Assembly (NCBI GenBank): GCA_021828105.1
Contig: JAKATG010000004.1
Span: forward strand, 186,001-250,000
DNA: 64,000 nt
DNA from: Taklimakanibacter sp021828105
Lineage (GTDB): Bacteria; Pseudomonadota; Alphaproteobacteria; Rhizobiales; Aestuariivirgaceae
Reading direction: 5' to 3'
Shown here one piece after another: positions 23,140 to 31,457 of this stretch. The translations under genes were made by a program, and so were the position numbers. Position 1 is the stretch's first letter. Each line of letters opens with the position of its first letter. Under the pieces are notes generated by a model. It made no database searches, had not been told where the DNA came from, and saw nothing but the letters and a program-made list of their open reading frames with translations.

Positions 23140-24463
23140 GGGTCATTCCTTCGATCAGGCAGGAGGGCGCATTGATTGCGGTGCGGAAAGTGAGATCATT
23201 CGCCGGCACGAGCTTCGCGAATATGTCGGCGAGCTTGCCGGCCAGCGTCACCTCGCTCACCGGATAGGCGATCTCGCCATTCTCGATCCAGTATCCCGAT
23301 GCCCCGCGGCTGTAATCGCCGGTCACGATATTGGGGCCATGGCCGATGAGCTCGGTGACATAGAAGCCTTCGCCGATCGCCTTCATCATGTCGGCAAGCG
23401 AGGCTTCACCCGGCTTCAGATGGACATTGGAGGACGAGGGGCCGGGCGGACCGGCGAGACCGCGCGCCGCATGTCCGGTCGTCTTGAGGCCGAGCTGGCG
23501 GGCCGAGCCCAGATCGAGGATCCAGCTCTTGAGCACGCCATCCTCGATGAGCGACAGCGGCCTGGTGGCGATGCCCTCCGCATCGAAGGGGCGCGAGGCG
23601 AGGCCGCGCGGCCGGCGCGGATCGTCGAGGATCTCGATACCCTTGGCGAAGAGCTGGGACCCGAGCCTGTCGCGCAGGAAGCTGGTGCCGCGCGCGATCG
23701 CCGATCCCATGATGGCGGAAAGGAAATGGCCGACGAGGCTCGCGGCAATCCGGTTGTCATAGATGACGGGAACGGCCTGCGACTTGACCTTGCGCGCGCC
23801 GAGGCGGCGCGCCGCGCGCAAGCCCGCCTCGTGCCCGATATCCTCCGCCTTGCGCAGATCTTCCAGGTGGATGACGGAGGAGTAATCGTAATCGCGCTCC
23901 ATGAGGGTGCCTTCGCCGGCAATCGCCGTGGCGCTGAGCGAGACGCCGGTGCGGCGGTAGCTGCCGGCAAAGCCGTTGGAGGCGGCAAGGAGGATGGTGC
24001 GGTCCGAGGAGGAGGCGCCGGCCCCTCCCGACTTGCTCACCCCTTTGACCTTGAGCGCCGAGGCCTCGGCGGTGAGCGCCATGTCGCGCAAGCGGGTGGC
24101 GTCGGGCAATGCATCGCCCGCGATGTCGAGAGGCGCCCAATCCTTGGCGATCTCGTTTGCCGCGGCGATGCCGGCATAGGGATCGGCCGGTGCCGCTTTC
24201 GCCATGGCGACCGCCTGCTCGGCGATGCGCTCGATGCCGGCCGCATCGATCTTGGATGTCGCGATGGCGGCGGAAGACTGGCCGACGAGGACCCTGAGGC
24301 CGATCTCGCAGGCTTCCGATTGCTCGAGATTTTCGATCGAACCCTCGCGCACGCCGATCTCGAGACTATGTCCGTCGATGACCAGCGCATCGGCGGCGGT
24401 GGCGCCGAAGTGCTTGGCGCGCGAAAGGGCGGTCTCGGCAAGTTTGAGGAGGTCTTTGGTCAT
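23126..24463 (-). CDS. pmbA: TldE/PmbA, partner subunit of the TldD/TldE peptidase
   Basis: The 445-residue protein belongs to the U62 family. TldD and TldE form a heterodimer that degrades unfolded peptides and trims modified leader peptides. PmbA lacks the zinc motif, as expected; family marks are LGARKVKSQAVPVIYDNRIA, SAIMGSAIARGTSFL, and GHAARGLAGPPGPSSSN. The catalytic partner tldD is at 36400-37812 on the same strand, 12 kb away. The gene lies five bases downstream of ubiA and overlaps cysQ. No RiPP precursor gene was recognised nearby. Confidence 0.92.
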   Translation of the reverse strand: MTKDLLKLAETALSRAKHFGATAADALVIDGHSLEIGVREGSIENLEQSEACEIGLRVLVGQSSAAIATSKIDAAGIERIAEQAVAMAKAAPADPYAGIAAANEIAKDWAPLDIAGDALPDATRLRDMALTAEASALKVKGVSKSGGAGASSSDRTILLAASNGFAGSYRRTGVSLSATAIAGEGTLMERDYDYSSVIHLEDLRKAEDIGHEAGLRAARRLGARKVKSQAVPVIYDNRIAASLVGHFLSAIMGSAIARGTSFLRDRLGSQLFAKGIEILDDPRRPRGLASRPFDAEGIATRPLSLIEDGVLKSWILDLGSARQLGLKTTGHAARGLAGPPGPSSSNVHLKPGEASLADMMKAIGEGFYVTELIGHGPNIVTGDYSRGASGYWIENGEIAYPVSEVTLAGKLADIFAKLVPANDLTFRTAINAPSCLIEGMTLGGR

Positions 24464-24467
24464 GGGA

Positions 24468-25388
24468 TCAGCGTGTCAGTGTGTCGAGGAGAAGGCCAAG
24501 GAGGATCAGGAGTCCGAATTCGCGATTGGACCGGAACAGCTTGAGGCAGCGTTGCGGGTCGTTGATGTCGAGGCGTGAAATCTGCCACGCCGCATGGAGG
24601 GCGGCCGCGGCCACCCCCATATGGGCGAGAAGCCGCGCCTGCGCAAGCCAGAGGCTCGCCTCGATGAGGAGGAGGGCGAGGACGAAGAAGCCGCCGATCC
24701 ACCACGCCGAGGCCGCGCCGAATTTGAGCGCCGTCGATTTGACCCCGATCAGCACGTCGTCTTCCTTGTCCTGATGGGCGTAGATCGTGTCATAGGCGAG
24801 CGTCCAGGAGATGCCGCCGAGATAGAGAAGGACGGCCGTTGAGGCGAGGCCGTCATGGATGGCGCTCCAGCTGACGAGCGCGCCCCAATTGAAGGCAAGT
24901 CCCAGAAAGACCTGCGGCCAATAGGTGAAGCGCTTCATGAAGGGATAGATGGCGACGATGACGAGCGATGCCGCGCCGATGACGACCGTCGTCCAGTTGA
25001 ACTGGAGCAGGATGAGAAGGCCCATGAGGCATTGCAGAGCGAGGAAGATGAAGGCCCCTCTGACGCTCACCTGGCCCGAGGGAATGGGCCGCGAGCGGGT
25101 GCGCGCCACCTTGGCGTCGAAATCCCGGTCGGCAATGTCGTTGAGGGTGCAGCCGGCGCCCCGCATGATGATGGCGCCCAAAAGGAAGAGCAGCCCATAC
25201 CAGAGATTGGGTACGCCCCCTTGGCCCGCGATCTGCGCCAGCGTCAGGCCCCACCAGCAGGGCAGGAGCAGGAGCCACCAGCCGATCGGCCGGTCGAGCC
25301 GCATGAGCCTTGCATAGGGCCGCAGGGCCTCCGGCATGAACCGGTCGACCCAATTGTCGGCAGGGGCATCGGCGACATGATCGATCAT
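24468..25388 (-). CDS. ubiA: 4-hydroxybenzoate polyprenyltransferase
   Basis: The true start is probably ATG 25388 (MIDHVADAPADNWVDRF), giving 306 residues. This integral membrane enzyme with about eight helices attaches the polyprenyl chain to 4-hydroxybenzoate in ubiquinone synthesis. The first Asp-rich motif is CTLNDIADRDFDAKVARTR (NDxxDxxxD) and the second is YDTIYAHQDKEDD. It diverges from rsmE across an 81-base spacer that must hold both promoters. The frame stays open far upstream to 26291, but that part is antisense to rsmE. Confidence 0.94.
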   Translation of the reverse strand: MIDHVADAPADNWVDRFMPEALRPYARLMRLDRPIGWWLLLLPCWWGLTLAQIAGQGGVPNLWYGLLFLLGAIIMRGAGCTLNDIADRDFDAKVARTRSRPIPSGQVSVRGAFIFLALQCLMGLLILLQFNWTTVVIGAASLVIVAIYPFMKRFTYWPQVFLGLAFNWGALVSWSAIHDGLASTAVLLYLGGISWTLAYDTIYAHQDKEDDVLIGVKSTALKFGAASAWWIGGFFVLALLLIEASLWLAQARLLAHMGVAAAALHAAWQISRLDINDPQRCLKLFRSNREFGLLILLGLLLDTLTR

Positions 25389-25469
25389 GGGGCGTCTGTT
25401 AGCCCGACATGGCAGGACTGGCAAATGGGGCCATTGCGCGCGCCCCAGGGAGAAGGTTACGAGGAAGAA

Positions 25470-26198
25470 ATGCGCGATACGCCCCGCCTCTATGTCGCCC
25501 GAAAGCTTGCCGAGCGCGCCGAGCATGCGCTGGAGCAGGACCAGGCGCATTATGTCCGCGACGTCATGCGGCTCAAGCCGGGCGATCCCTTGCGCCTCTT
25601 CAACGAGGGGGATGGCGAGTGGCTCGGCTTCTTGACCCAGGCAACACGCAAGACGGTGACCTTGCGCATCGAGAAGAAGCTCGCCGAGGTCGCGCCGCCG
25701 CCCGACATCGATTTCGTCTTCGCGCCCTTGAAGCATGCCCGCCTCGATTATCTGGTGCAGAAGGCGACCGAGCTGGGCGCCCGCCGCCTGCGCCCCGTCA
25801 TCACGCAGCGCACCATTGTCGGGCGCGTCAATCTCGAGCGCATGCGCGCCAATGCGGTCGAGGCCGCCGAGCAATGCAATCTCGTCTTCGTGCCGGAGGT
25901 GGCGGAACCCTTGAAGCTCGACCGTCTTCTGACGGGTTGGGAGGAGGGGCGGGCCTTGATCCATTGCGATGAGGGGGCGGAAGGCCAGGACACGCTCGCC
26001 GTCCTGAAAGGACTGCGGCTGCCGGCCGCCCTGCTGGTCGGTCCCGAGGGCGGCTTCACGCCCGAGGAGCGGGCGGCGCTCAGGCGGCTCCCCTTCGTGA
26101 CAGCGATCTCCTTGGGCCCCCGGATCATGCGGGCGGATACGGCCGGCACGGCGGCATTGGCCCTCGTCCAGGCCACGCTGGGCGACTGGCAGCCATGA
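25470..26198 (+). CDS. rsmE: 16S rRNA (uracil(1498)-N(3))-methyltransferase
   Basis: The start at ATG 25470 is supported by GAGGAAG just before it; the protein has 242 residues. This SPOUT-class SAM-dependent methyltransferase modifies U1498 of 16S rRNA. Motifs are FAPLKHARLDYLVQKATELG, the LLVGPEGGFTPEE knot and SLGPRIMRADTAGTAAL. It is divergent from ubiA and upstream of gshA by about 75 bases. Confidence 0.94.
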   Translation: MRDTPRLYVARKLAERAEHALEQDQAHYVRDVMRLKPGDPLRLFNEGDGEWLGFLTQATRKTVTLRIEKKLAEVAPPPDIDFVFAPLKHARLDYLVQKATELGARRLRPVITQRTIVGRVNLERMRANAVEAAEQCNLVFVPEVAEPLKLDRLLTGWEEGRALIHCDEGAEGQDTLAVLKGLRLPAALLVGPEGGFTPEERAALRRLPFVTAISLGPRIMRADTAGTAALALVQATLGDWQP

Positions 26199-26275
26199 GC
26201 TTCCATCACAATCTTTGACTTGCCGTAAGCGAGGCCCCCGCCTAAATCGCCTTCTGGCAACAAAGGTATTTGATC

Positions 26276-27658
26276 TTGAGCGTACCCACACCCGACACGC
26301 CTGAGGCGCGCGCGCCCATCACCAGCAAGCGCCAATTGATCGACTATATCGCCGCGGGCGAGAAGCCCGAGAGCCAATGGCGGATCGGCACCGAGCACGA
26401 GAAATTCCCGTTCCTGACCGATAGTTTGGCGCCGGTGCCCTATGACGGCCCGCGCTCGATCAAGGCGCTTCTCGATGGCCTCAAGGGCCGCTTCGGCTGG
26501 ACCGGCCTCTATGAGGGCTCGAACATCATCGGCCTCACCGATCCCCATGGCATGGGCTCGATCTCGCTCGAGCCCGGCGGCCAGTTCGAATTGTCGGGGG
26601 CGCCGCTGGCGACGGTGCATGAGACCTGCGATGAGGTTCACAATCATCTGGCCCAGGTGCGCGAGATCGGCGACAGTCTGGGGATCGGATTCCTCGGGCT
26701 CGGCGCCTCGCCTTTGTGGACCCGCGCCGAAACGCCGGTCATGCCCAAGGGCCGCTACAACATCATGGCGCCCTATATGGACAAGAAGGGCAAGCATGGC
26801 CGCGACATGATGTTCCGCACCTCGACGGTGCAGGTCAATCTCGACTTCTCCTCCGAAGCCGACATGGTGAAGAAGCTCAAGGTGTCGCTGGCGCTGCAGC
26901 CGGTGGCGACGGCGCTCTTCGCCAATTCTCCGTTCACGGAGGGAAAGCCCAACGGCTATAAGAGCTTCCGCTCCGCCGTCTGGCTCGACACCGATCCCGA
27001 CCGCTCCGGCATGCTGCCTTTCGCCTTCGAACAGGGCATGGGCTATGAGCGCTATGTCGACTATGCGCTCGATGTGCCGATGTATTTCGTCTACCGCGAC
27101 GGTCATTATCACAATGTTGCGGGCGAGAGCTTCCGCGCTTTTCTCGAAGGCAAGCTGCTGCAACTGCCGGGCGAGCGGCCGACGCTGCATGACTGGTCGG
27201 ATCATCTGACGACGATCTTCCCCGAAGTGCGGCTCAAGAAGTTCCTGGAGATGCGCGGCGCCGATACCGGTCCGTGGCGCACGCTCTGCGCCCTTCCGGC
27301 TTTGTGGGTCGGCATTCTCTATCATCAGGCTTCTCTCGATGGCGCCTGGGAGCTGGTCAAGGACTGGTCGGCCGAGGACCGGCAGAAATTGCGTGAGGCG
27401 GTACCGCGCGAGGCGCTGCAGGCAAAGGTGAAGGGCCGCCTGGTGCAGGATGTGGCGAAGGACATGCTGGATTTGTCGCGCAAGGGCCTCGGCGAGCGCC
27501 GCATCGTCGGCTGCAAGGGCAAGACCGAGACGCGTTTCCTCGATGAGCTCGACGGCATCGCCGCATCGGGTCGCACCCGCGCCGATGAGTTGCTGCAGCT
27601 CTATGACACGCGCTGGAACCACGACGTCAGGCCGGTGTTCCGCGATTTCGCCTACTGA
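26276..27658 (+). CDS. gshA: Glutamate-cysteine ligase, plant/alphaproteobacterial type
   Basis: The protein of about 460 residues catalyses the first step of glutathione synthesis. It matches the EgtA/plant-type class: WRIGTEHEKF near the N-terminus (ATP/Mg site), SLEPGGQFELSG, RTSTVQVNLDFSSE and ANSPFTEGKPNGYKSFR. There is no ATG near the conserved start. TTG 26276 has AAAGG nine bases ahead and is preferred; TTG 26270 would add two residues. gshB is not in the window. Confidence 0.94.
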   Translation: MSVPTPDTPEARAPITSKRQLIDYIAAGEKPESQWRIGTEHEKFPFLTDSLAPVPYDGPRSIKALLDGLKGRFGWTGLYEGSNIIGLTDPHGMGSISLEPGGQFELSGAPLATVHETCDEVHNHLAQVREIGDSLGIGFLGLGASPLWTRAETPVMPKGRYNIMAPYMDKKGKHGRDMMFRTSTVQVNLDFSSEADMVKKLKVSLALQPVATALFANSPFTEGKPNGYKSFRSAVWLDTDPDRSGMLPFAFEQGMGYERYVDYALDVPMYFVYRDGHYHNVAGESFRAFLEGKLLQLPGERPTLHDWSDHLTTIFPEVRLKKFLEMRGADTGPWRTLCALPALWVGILYHQASLDGAWELVKDWSAEDRQKLREAVPREALQAKVKGRLVQDVAKDMLDLSRKGLGERRIVGCKGKTETRFLDELDGIAASGRTRADELLQLYDTRWNHDVRPVFRDFAY

Positions 27659-27674
27659 GGCTTGCGGGGGCAGC

Positions 27675-28187
27675 ATGGAAACAGCGGCTGCACGGGATGA
27701 GGGAACGGAACAAACGCCGGAAGCGAGGCCGACCGAGGGTCCGAGGGGTATCGGCGGCTGGCTCATCCTGCCGATCATTCACTTGGTTGGCAGTATCATA
27801 TTCACCGGCATCAATCTTTGGCCCGTACTGCAGAACAAGGGCAGCTTCATCGACATCGCCCTCAATCCGACCTATCGCTGGATGCTGCTCCCGGCGCTCA
27901 TCTCGACGGCCGGAGGCCTGGCCATCCTCGCTCTGGCGGGCTCAGCACTCGTCATGCTTTACCTGAAGCGGCGTATCTTCAAGGTGCTGATGATCTGTTT
28001 CTACGTGCTGGTCCTCGTGGCGACGGCCTTCGAGACGAGCCTGGTCTTCGCCTTCGAGGAATTCGGAGAGACGCTTGCGGATCAACAGGAGATGGTCAAG
28101 GAGCTTGTCCGGAGCATTGTCGCCGCGGCGATTTGGATTCCTTACTTCCTGGTCTCGAAGCGGGTGAAGGCTACATTCATCGAATAG
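27675..28187 (+). CDS. DUF2569 membrane protein
   Basis: The 170-residue protein starts at ATG 27675, preceded by GCGGGGG. After an acidic N-terminal tail it has the family opening GIGGWLILPIIHLVGSI, four membrane helices, and the closing IPYFLVSKRVKATFIE, which matches the W.PYF..SKRVK..F signature of DUF2569. Its function is unknown; it sits 16 bases after gshA and may share its transcript. The stop meets the convergent nitronate monooxygenase stop with no spacer. Confidence 0.87.
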   Translation: METAAARDEGTEQTPEARPTEGPRGIGGWLILPIIHLVGSIIFTGINLWPVLQNKGSFIDIALNPTYRWMLLPALISTAGGLAILALAGSALVMLYLKRRIFKVLMICFYVLVLVATAFETSLVFAFEEFGETLADQQEMVKELVRSIVAAAIWIPYFLVSKRVKATFIE

Positions 28188-29177
28188 TTACCCGATCTCT
28201 GCTCCCGCTCGCGTTTTAAGCAGTGCTTCGGCATCCCCGGCAATCGAGCGCACGATGTCGCCCGCGGGCTTGATGTCATGGATGAGGTCGAGACCTTCGC
28301 CGGCGAAGACGACGGTCTTACTGGTGTCGCCGGCCTTGGCCGCCGCCCAATAGGCTTCCGTTTCGCGGGTGAGATTCTGCTCGAGCTCCAACTCGCGCCC
28401 ATGCCATTGGCGGCTGAAGTCATTGACGATGGCGCGGCCTGAATAGCCTTCCGGCCAATCGAGCTCGCGCACGATGTCGAAGACGCGGGTGCGCAGCGTG
28501 TCGTCGCTACGCGCGGTGGTGAGGAGCTGTTTCGCCTTGTCGCTGCCGAGCGCCTCGGGCGTCGCCCAGAAACGCGTGCCGACGAGAATGCCGGATGCGC
28601 CGAGCATCAGCGCCGCCGCGAGGCCGCGGCCGTCCGACAAGCCGCCCGCCGCGACCACCGGTACCTTGCCGGCAATGTCGACGATGGCCGGTGTCAGCGT
28701 CAGGGTCGTGCGTCCCGATTTGCCATGGCCGCCCGCTTCGGTGCCTTGCGCCACGATGATGTCGGCGCCGGCATCGAGGGCGCGCTTGGCGCCGTCGAGA
28801 TCCTGCACCTGGCAGAGAAGCGTGACGCCCGCCGCCTTGATCCGCGGCGCGAAGCGTGTCTCATCGCCGAAGGCGAGGCCGAAGACTTTTGGCGCATGCT
28901 CCAGCGCCTGGTCGAAAAGCTCGGGGAAGCGTTCGAGCGACCAGGTGATGTAGCCGACCCCGATCCGGGCGTTGCCTGAGGCGCGGAACTGGTCGTCCAT
29001 CCAGGCCTTGCCGCCATAGCCGGCTTTCGGATCGCCATAGCCGCCGCCGATCATGCCGAAGCCGCCGGCCTGGCTCACCGCCGCCGCCAGCTTGCCGCCG
29101 GCGACGCCGCCCATAGGGGCGAGGATGATCGGATGGGTGATGCCGAGGAGGCGGGTCAGCGCCGTGGTGATGGCCAT
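28188..29177 (-). CDS. Nitronate monooxygenase (2-nitropropane dioxygenase family)
   Basis: The 329-residue FMN-dependent TIM-barrel enzyme oxidises alkyl nitronates such as propionate 3-nitronate. Marks include PIILAPMGGVAGGKLAAAVS, IVAQGTEAGGHGKSG (catalytic His region) and VPVVAAGGLSDGRGLAAALM. The length fits class I enzymes. Some members are flavin enoyl reductases, so the physiological substrate is open. The LysR gene lies upstream on the same strand. Confidence 0.87.
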   Translation of the reverse strand: MAITTALTRLLGITHPIILAPMGGVAGGKLAAAVSQAGGFGMIGGGYGDPKAGYGGKAWMDDQFRASGNARIGVGYITWSLERFPELFDQALEHAPKVFGLAFGDETRFAPRIKAAGVTLLCQVQDLDGAKRALDAGADIIVAQGTEAGGHGKSGRTTLTLTPAIVDIAGKVPVVAAGGLSDGRGLAAALMLGASGILVGTRFWATPEALGSDKAKQLLTTARSDDTLRTRVFDIVRELDWPEGYSGRAIVNDFSRQWHGRELELEQNLTRETEAYWAAAKAGDTSKTVVFAGEGLDLIHDIKPAGDIVRSIAGDAEALLKTRAGAEIG

Positions 29178-29266
29178 GATGTGAGGATCTCGCGCAATTG
29201 AGGACGCATGATTATGGACGCAAGCCGGCGCTAAGCGTCATGCAACTTTGCGAGGGAGACCATGCC

Positions 29267-30148
29267 TTATTCGGCGGCCATCAGCGGACGCGGAATGTTG
29301 GAGATGCTCTCCGAAATATGCCGGCTCAAGGCTTCGGCGGCCGAGCTGCGCCGGCCCGGACGGTGCACGATGCCGAGCCGGAACGATCCCAGTTTCGGGA
29401 AGCCGTCCTTCTCGGTGAGAATGCGCATGCCGGGACGCACGCAGATTTCGGGCACCGAGCCGACCGCGAGTCCGGCCAGCACCGCGGCATTCACCGCGTT
29501 GGAATTGGGCGAGGAATAGGCGATGCGGTATTTGCGGCCTTCGCGCTCGAGCGCATTGATCGTAAGCGTGCGCCATTCGCAGCCGGTGTGGGAAATAGCG
29601 ATCGGCACCGTGTCGAGCAGATGCACGCTGTGGCGCATCGAGGTGACCCAGACGAGCTGCTCGGTGCGCACGATCTCATCGACGATGACCTCGGAGCAGG
29701 CGGTGACGATGGCGAGGTCGAGCTCGCCATGGCGCGCGCGCTCGACCAACTGCTGGCTCAGCGCGCAGTCGACATTGACCGTCACCAGGGGATGGGTGCG
29801 CGAGAAGCGGGCGAGGAATTCGGGGAGGAAGCGGTCGGCATAGTCGTCGGGCGTGCCGAAGCGCAAGGTGCCGGTGAGCTCGGGCTTGGTGAAGGCCGAG
29901 ACCGCCTCGTCATTGAGCTTCACGATGCGGCGGGCATATTCGATGAGCCGGTCGCCGTCCGAAGTAAAGCGGCTCTGGCGCCCGTCGCGCACGAAGAGCG
30001 GCCGGCCGACCAGCTCCTCGAGCCGCTTCATCTGCATGGAGACAGCCGACTGGGTCTTGTTCACCTCGTCCGCGGCGCGGGTGAAATTGCCGGTATCGGC
30101 AATCGCCAGGAATGTTTTCAAGAGATCGACATCGAGATTGGGGATCAT
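29267..30148 (-). CDS. LysR-family transcriptional regulator (LrhA/HexA-like)
   Basis: The 293-residue regulator has the helix-turn-helix NFTRAADEVNKTQSAVSMQM and RPLFVRDGRQSRFTSDG, as in the LrhA-like LysR clade. The co-inducer domain follows from about residue 90. The upstream DNA (30149-30190) has the AT-rich ATAATATAAGACATATTC, a likely promoter. It is divergent from the second DUF1127 gene and upstream of nitronate monooxygenase, either of which could be a target. Confidence 0.92.
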   Translation of the reverse strand: MIPNLDVDLLKTFLAIADTGNFTRAADEVNKTQSAVSMQMKRLEELVGRPLFVRDGRQSRFTSDGDRLIEYARRIVKLNDEAVSAFTKPELTGTLRFGTPDDYADRFLPEFLARFSRTHPLVTVNVDCALSQQLVERARHGELDLAIVTACSEVIVDEIVRTEQLVWVTSMRHSVHLLDTVPIAISHTGCEWRTLTINALEREGRKYRIAYSSPNSNAVNAAVLAGLAVGSVPEICVRPGMRILTEKDGFPKLGSFRLGIVHRPGRRSSAAEALSRHISESISNIPRPLMAAE

Positions 30149-30272
30149 GGCCGCTCTTCCATCAAGACTGTTGATGGATAATATAAGACATATTCGTTGG
30201 ATTTATCAATGGTGAGGGCGCATATTTTGATCATCCAAAGAGACAGCTCGATCCGCTTTCGGGTGGCGGGCA

Positions 30273-30298
30273 CCGCAAGGAGAATGGTCTTCTTGCGG
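30273..30298 (+). promoter_or_regulatory. Leader hairpin just before the second DUF1127 ribosome site
   Basis: CCGCAAGGAG, loop AATGGT, CTTCTTGCGG forms a ten-pair stem (one G-U) that hides an AAGGAG. The true GGAGG site of the gene follows at 30302-30306. It may stabilise the mRNA or present a decoy ribosome site. Confidence 0.45.
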
Positions 30299-30314
30299 CA
30301 TGGAGGATCGTGTC

Positions 30315-30587
30315 ATGAGAGACTATGTCCTGAGCCGCGCGATTTTCGACGACAGAATTGGCAACCGGTCGCTGTTTTCCAGGCTTCTCCACAATTGGAA
30401 GGCCCGCCGGGAAGTGGCCCAGCTTGCCGGATTTGACGATTTCATGCTGGCCGATATCGGTGTCAGCCGGGCCGATGTGGAATGGGCGTCGCACCTGCCC
30501 TTGACCACGGACGCGACCGAGGCCCTGGAAGAGAAGCTCACACTCCGCCAGCGCCATGCGCCGCTGAAGCGCACTGGCGCTTATTGA
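30315..30587 (+). CDS. DUF1127 domain microprotein (second copy)
   Basis: The 90-residue protein starts at ATG 30315, with GGAGG at 30302-30306. It begins MRDYVLSRAIFDDR, close to the paralogue at 12852-13106. The core NWKARREVAQLAGFDDFMLA followed by DIGVSRADVEWAS is the DUF1127 pattern, with a less arginine-rich first helix. Like its paralogue it is followed by two stem-loops, the second of which is a strong terminator with a C-rich loop. A role in stress or RNA turnover is inferred from the family. Confidence 0.9.
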   Translation: MRDYVLSRAIFDDRIGNRSLFSRLLHNWKARREVAQLAGFDDFMLADIGVSRADVEWASHLPLTTDATEALEEKLTLRQRHAPLKRTGAY

Positions 30588-30698
30588 CCTGAATTTGCTT
30601 CCCGCGTGATCGGACGGTAGCCGCCGCCCCATTTTCCCGATCATGCCCAAGGCAGGCGGCCTTGCGAATCCTCCCCTGTCGCAAGGCCGCCTGTTTTC
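30588..30698 (+). ncRNA. Candidate 3'-UTR small RNA downstream of second DUF1127 gene (cuckoo/CcsR-like), with terminator
   Basis: There are two stem-loops. The first is TGATCGG/CCGATCA at 30607-30643, with a C-rich loop. The second is AGGCGGCCTTGCGA/TCGCAAGGCCGCCT at 30654-30692, a perfect 14-pair stem with the 11-base loop ATCCTCCCCTG, followed by TTTT. A CCUCCCC loop downstream of a DUF1127 gene is the plan of the CcsR/cuckoo RNAs of alphaproteobacteria, which can pair with ribosome sites. The second hairpin is also the Rho-independent terminator. Confidence 0.5.
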
Positions 30699-30717
30699 GT
30701 TGGCGCCCCACAGTTTA

Positions 30718-30751
30718 TTGACTATCTCCCGAAAGCCCCTAAATTAGCTAA
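30718..30751 (+). promoter_or_regulatory. Promoter and possible operator of the toxin-antitoxin pair
   Basis: TTGACT at 30718-30723 and TAAATT at 30740-30745 with a 16-base spacer make a good sigma-70 promoter, 28 bases before the antitoxin start. The palindrome TTAGCTAA (30744-30751) overlaps the -10 and is a candidate autoregulatory operator. Confidence 0.6.
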
Positions 30752-30772
30752 AACAGGTGGTTGGCAATTTAG

Positions 30773-31024
30773 ATGCGCAAATACACTTTAACGGACCTTG
30801 GCAACAAATCGGGTGAGGTGACGGAGGCTGCATTTCGGGGCCCGGTTGACATCACGAGCCGTGGCAAACGGAAATTCGTGATTCTGACGGCCGAAGATTA
30901 TGACCGGCTAACACGGCAGCGTCCGAAACAACGCGTTGTCCATGTCGACGAACTCGCCGAAGACGAAGCTGACGATTACATAGCTGGCCTAAGCGCTCCC
31001 GTCAAAGATCCCGCAGATGATTGA
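30773..31024 (+). CDS. Antitoxin, Phd/YefM family
   Basis: The 83-residue protein has the Phd/YefM N-terminal DNA-binding part (YTLTDLGNKSGEVTEAAFRG, then RGKRKFVILTAEDYDRL) and an acidic C-terminal tail (DELAEDEADDY) that would wrap the toxin. It overlaps the toxin gene by eight bases, so the two are translationally coupled. Autorepression from the promoter at 30718 is expected. The pairing of a Phd-type antitoxin with a PemK-like toxin is less usual than Phd with Doc or RelE. Confidence 0.85.
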   Translation: MRKYTLTDLGNKSGEVTEAAFRGPVDITSRGKRKFVILTAEDYDRLTRQRPKQRVVHVDELAEDEADDYIAGLSAPVKDPADD

Positions 31025-31424
31025 GGCGAAAACCGGCCTCGTTATCCGCTATTCTTATCTGTGGGCCAGAGAACACGACCGCGGCGAAGAGTCGGGTCGA
31101 AAGGACCGACCCGTCTGTGTGCAGATAATCGTCTTGCGTCGTAGCGGAAAAGAGGCGGTCCTGCTCTTCCCGATCACGAGTCACGAGCCGCATGCAAGTA
31201 CACAGGCTTTGCTCCTTCCGGAAACGGAAGCGCGCCGAGCAGGGCTGCGCAGTCCTTCCTGGATCATTGTCGATGAATGGAACGAAGAAGAAGATCTGCA
31301 GAACTCAGTCAGTGTCGCAGATCCAAAGCCGCTTGGCTCCTTCACGAGGACTTTCGTCCAACAAATCCGCGAAGCAGCGATCAAAGCCATCCGGACGCGC
31401 AGTTATCGGAGCATCCGGCGCTGA
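31017..31424 (+). CDS. Toxin of type II pair, PemK/MazF-like
   Basis: The 135-residue protein overlaps the antitoxin gene. It has a beta-barrel-like opening GLVIRYSYLWAREHDRGEES, then GRKDRPVCV and VLLFPITSHEP, the GRKDRP..V...PITS pattern of plasmid-maintenance PemK-like growth inhibitors. SWIIVDEWNEEE is the later conserved block. MazF/PemK toxins are mRNA interferases; this divergent branch has not been tested here. The assignment rests on the pattern and on the antitoxin next door. Confidence 0.72.
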   Translation: MIEAKTGLVIRYSYLWAREHDRGEESGRKDRPVCVQIIVLRRSGKEAVLLFPITSHEPHASTQALLLPETEARRAGLRSPSWIIVDEWNEEEDLQNSVSVADPKPLGSFTRTFVQQIREAAIKAIRTRSYRSIRR

Positions 31425-31457
31425 GATCGCTGATTCTCGGATCGTACGTTCCGACCT

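Noticed and set aside
25748..27778. 676-residue minus-strand frame across rsmE and gshA
   Set aside because: Both plus-strand genes have full motif sets; the frame crosses a gene boundary and has no recognisable domain.
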